From the NCBI GenBank assembly GCA_004298625.1, contig SCSY01000327.1, positions 1-14,386 of the forward strand: DNA of 14,386 bases, written 5' to 3'. The DNA is from Nitrospirota bacterium (GTDB lineage Bacteria > Nitrospirota > Thermodesulfovibrionia > Thermodesulfovibrionales > UBA1546). The translations under genes and the position numbers were made by a program. Shown here piece by piece: positions 13,349 through 14,386 of this stretch (positions are counted from its first letter, which is position 1; the number at the start of each line of letters is the position of its first letter). A model generated the notes under the pieces. That model searched no databases, had not been told where the DNA came from, and worked only from the letters and a program-made list of their open reading frames with translations.

Positions 13349-14386
13349 ACCGTGTTCTTATTAACATCAAGGGCGTTGTGCAGGGAGTCGGCTTCAGGCC
13401 GTTTGTCTATAATCTTGCCAGGTCTCTGGGCCTGAAAGGCAATGTAACCAATACTGCCGATGGAGTAACGGTTGATATAGAGGGAGAAGATATAGACGCC
13501 TTTATCGTTAGACTGCCCAAAGAAGCGCCCCCATTGTCGGAAATAAAAAATATCTCTGTATCGAAAATGCCTTTTCACGGGTATGAAGATTTTGAGATAT
13601 TAAAGAGCGGCAACAGAGGCGGTTTTACGCTGCTTTCTCCGGATATCTCGATATGCGAAGATTGTCTTAAAGAGCTGCTTGATAAAACCGACAGGCGCTA
13701 TCTCTACCCGTTTATAAATTGCACAAACTGCGGGCCAAGATATACGATTACAAATGCAATTCCGTATGACAGGCAAAACACTACGATGTCTGTTTTTAAA
13801 ATGTGTCCTGAGTGTAAAAAGGAATATGATGATCCGGCCGACAGGAGATTTCACGCTCAGCCTAATGCATGTCCAATCTGCGGGCCGGAAGTTAAATTAG
13901 TTGTCAGTGGTCAGTTGTCAGTGGTCAGTAAAAGTCCAATTGAAACCGCAATACAGCTATTAAAAGAAGGGAAAATTATAGCGGTTAAGGGGATTGGAGG
14001 GTTTCATATTGCATGTGATGCGGCAAACAGGGATGCTGTTGAAAGACTGAGGGCACTGAAGAGAAAAAGCAATAAGCCGTTTGCGCTTATGGCTCCCGAC
14101 ATGGAAACGATAGAGAAATATTGCGAGGTATCGGAAGAAGAAAAGAAGCTTTTAAATTCCAATAAAAAACCTGTTGTGCTTTTAAGAAAAAAGGTTGATT
14201 GCTCTCTGCCGGATTCAGTAGCTCCTAATAACAAATATCTCGGTTTCATGCTTCCATATACGCCTCTGCATTATCTTTTGTTTTATTATTCCTTATCAGG
14301 GCTGACAGCTGACAGCTATCAGCTATTAGCTAATTTCGACGCCCTTGTCATGACGAGCGGAAATCTTTCCGAAGAGCCGATCAGCA
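13345..14386 (+). CDS. hypF: HypF carbamoyltransferase (3'-truncated by the window)
   Basis: HypF makes the carbamoyl group from carbamoyl phosphate that becomes the cyanide ligand of the hydrogenase iron. The frame is open to the window end (347 codons), about 45 percent of a typical 750-residue HypF. Visible domains: acylphosphatase-like (1-90) with GVVQGVGFRPF and catalytic R18 and N36; two zinc fingers with CxxC pairs at 104/107, 126/129, 154/157 and 176/179, each pair spaced by 18 residues; then the YrdC-like domain from about 200 (GKIIAVKGIGGFHIACDA, ALKRKSNKPFALM, LPYTPLHYLLF, VMTSGNLSEEPI). Two heptamer DNA repeats lie in frame, in the finger/YrdC linker (about 186-196) and in a YrdC loop (about 319-330), adding peptides not expected from the family. 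It overlaps hypB by ATGA. Confidence 0.95.
   Translation, partial: MNRVLINIKGVVQGVGFRPFVYNLARSLGLKGNVTNTADGVTVDIEGEDIDAFIVRLPKEAPPLSEIKNISVSKMPFHGYEDFEILKSGNRGGFTLLSPDISICEDCLKELLDKTDRRYLYPFINCTNCGPRYTITNAIPYDRQNTTMSVFKMCPECKKEYDDPADRRFHAQPNACPICGPEVKLVVSGQLSVVSKSPIETAIQLLKEGKIIAVKGIGGFHIACDAANRDAVERLRALKRKSNKPFALMAPDMETIEKYCEVSEEEKKLLNSNKKPVVLLRKKVDCSLPDSVAPNNKYLGFMLPYTPLHYLLFYYSLSGLTADSYQLLANFDALVMTSGNLSEEPIS
13900..13929 (+). repeat. Heptamer tandem array 1 within hypF
   Basis: Four heptamers GTTGTCA-GTGGTCA-GTTGTCA-GTGGTCA plus GT run in tandem; equally, a 14-bp unit (TTGTCAGTGGTCAG) is repeated twice without a mismatch. They encode VVSGQLSVVS in the linker between the last zinc-finger cysteine and the YrdC-like domain, where insertions are tolerated. 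Confidence 0.85.
14301..14332 (-). repeat. Heptamer tandem array 2 within hypF (inverted relative to array 1)
   Basis: On the plus strand GCTGACA-GCTGACA-GCTATCA-GCTATTA-GCTA shows a 7-base period with decay along its length. Its reverse complement has TGTCAGC units close to the TGTCAGT of array 1, so both appear to be one repeat family in opposite orientation. It encodes about 'LTADSYQLLA' between LPYTPLHYLLF and VMTSGN. Confidence 0.75.

Noticed and set aside
13900..14332. Heptamer arrays as a CRISPR remnant
   Set aside because: Period is seven bases with no spacers, and the arrays lie in an open coding frame.

Overview
The window is about 14.4 kb of compact bacterial chromosome. Genes are tightly packed, often with ATGA or TAATG overlaps, and make heavy use of ATA, AGG and AGA codons. 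The mix of gene families (methyl-accepting proteins with AAILAAQAGE hairpin tips, a HEAT-repeat protein inside a che operon, hyp genes for NiFe-hydrogenase maturation) suggests an anaerobic or hydrogen-metabolising environmental bacterium. Nitrospirota (Thermodesulfovibrio-like) or a delta-proteobacterial relative fits best. That placement is inference from gene content and style, not from a marker gene.

Region 1 (1-10054, + strand) is one chemosensory operon: a 5'-truncated methyl-accepting protein carrying a PhnD-like substrate-binding domain at its C-terminus, a second methyl-accepting protein, cheW, a 661-residue HEAT-repeat protein, cheR, cheB, a coiled-coil/GAF protein, and a single-domain CheY-like receiver. 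Almost every junction overlaps or abuts. No cheA, cheC, cheD, cheX or cheZ is present; a CheA kinase must be encoded outside the window.

Region 2 (10059-11470) holds a tRNA-Leu(UAA) on the minus strand with its own promoter, an MgtC/SapB-family membrane protein on the minus strand, and, divergently, a MntP-family manganese exporter. The 47-bp mgtC/mntP spacer has an extended -10 motif so close to each start codon that both messages look leaderless or nearly so.

Region 3 (11495-14386, + strand) is a second operon, led by a clear promoter: a DUF948 membrane-anchored coiled-coil protein, a YtxH-like small membrane protein, then hypA, hypB and hypF (the last runs off the window). Between hypA and hypB lies a roughly 108-bp structured element with imperfect terminal inverted repeats and a 28-bp perfect palindrome at its centre. 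Inside hypF two heptamer repeat arrays, in opposite orientation, are read through in frame.

There is no gene-free stretch longer than 300 bases. The longest spacer is the 141-bp hypA-hypB gap, which contains the structured element. No insertion sequence transposase, CRISPR array, rRNA or phage gene was seen. The most unusual items are the cytoplasmic PhnD-like domain on the first receptor, the hypA/hypB element, the hypF heptamer arrays and the HEAT protein in the chemosensory operon.
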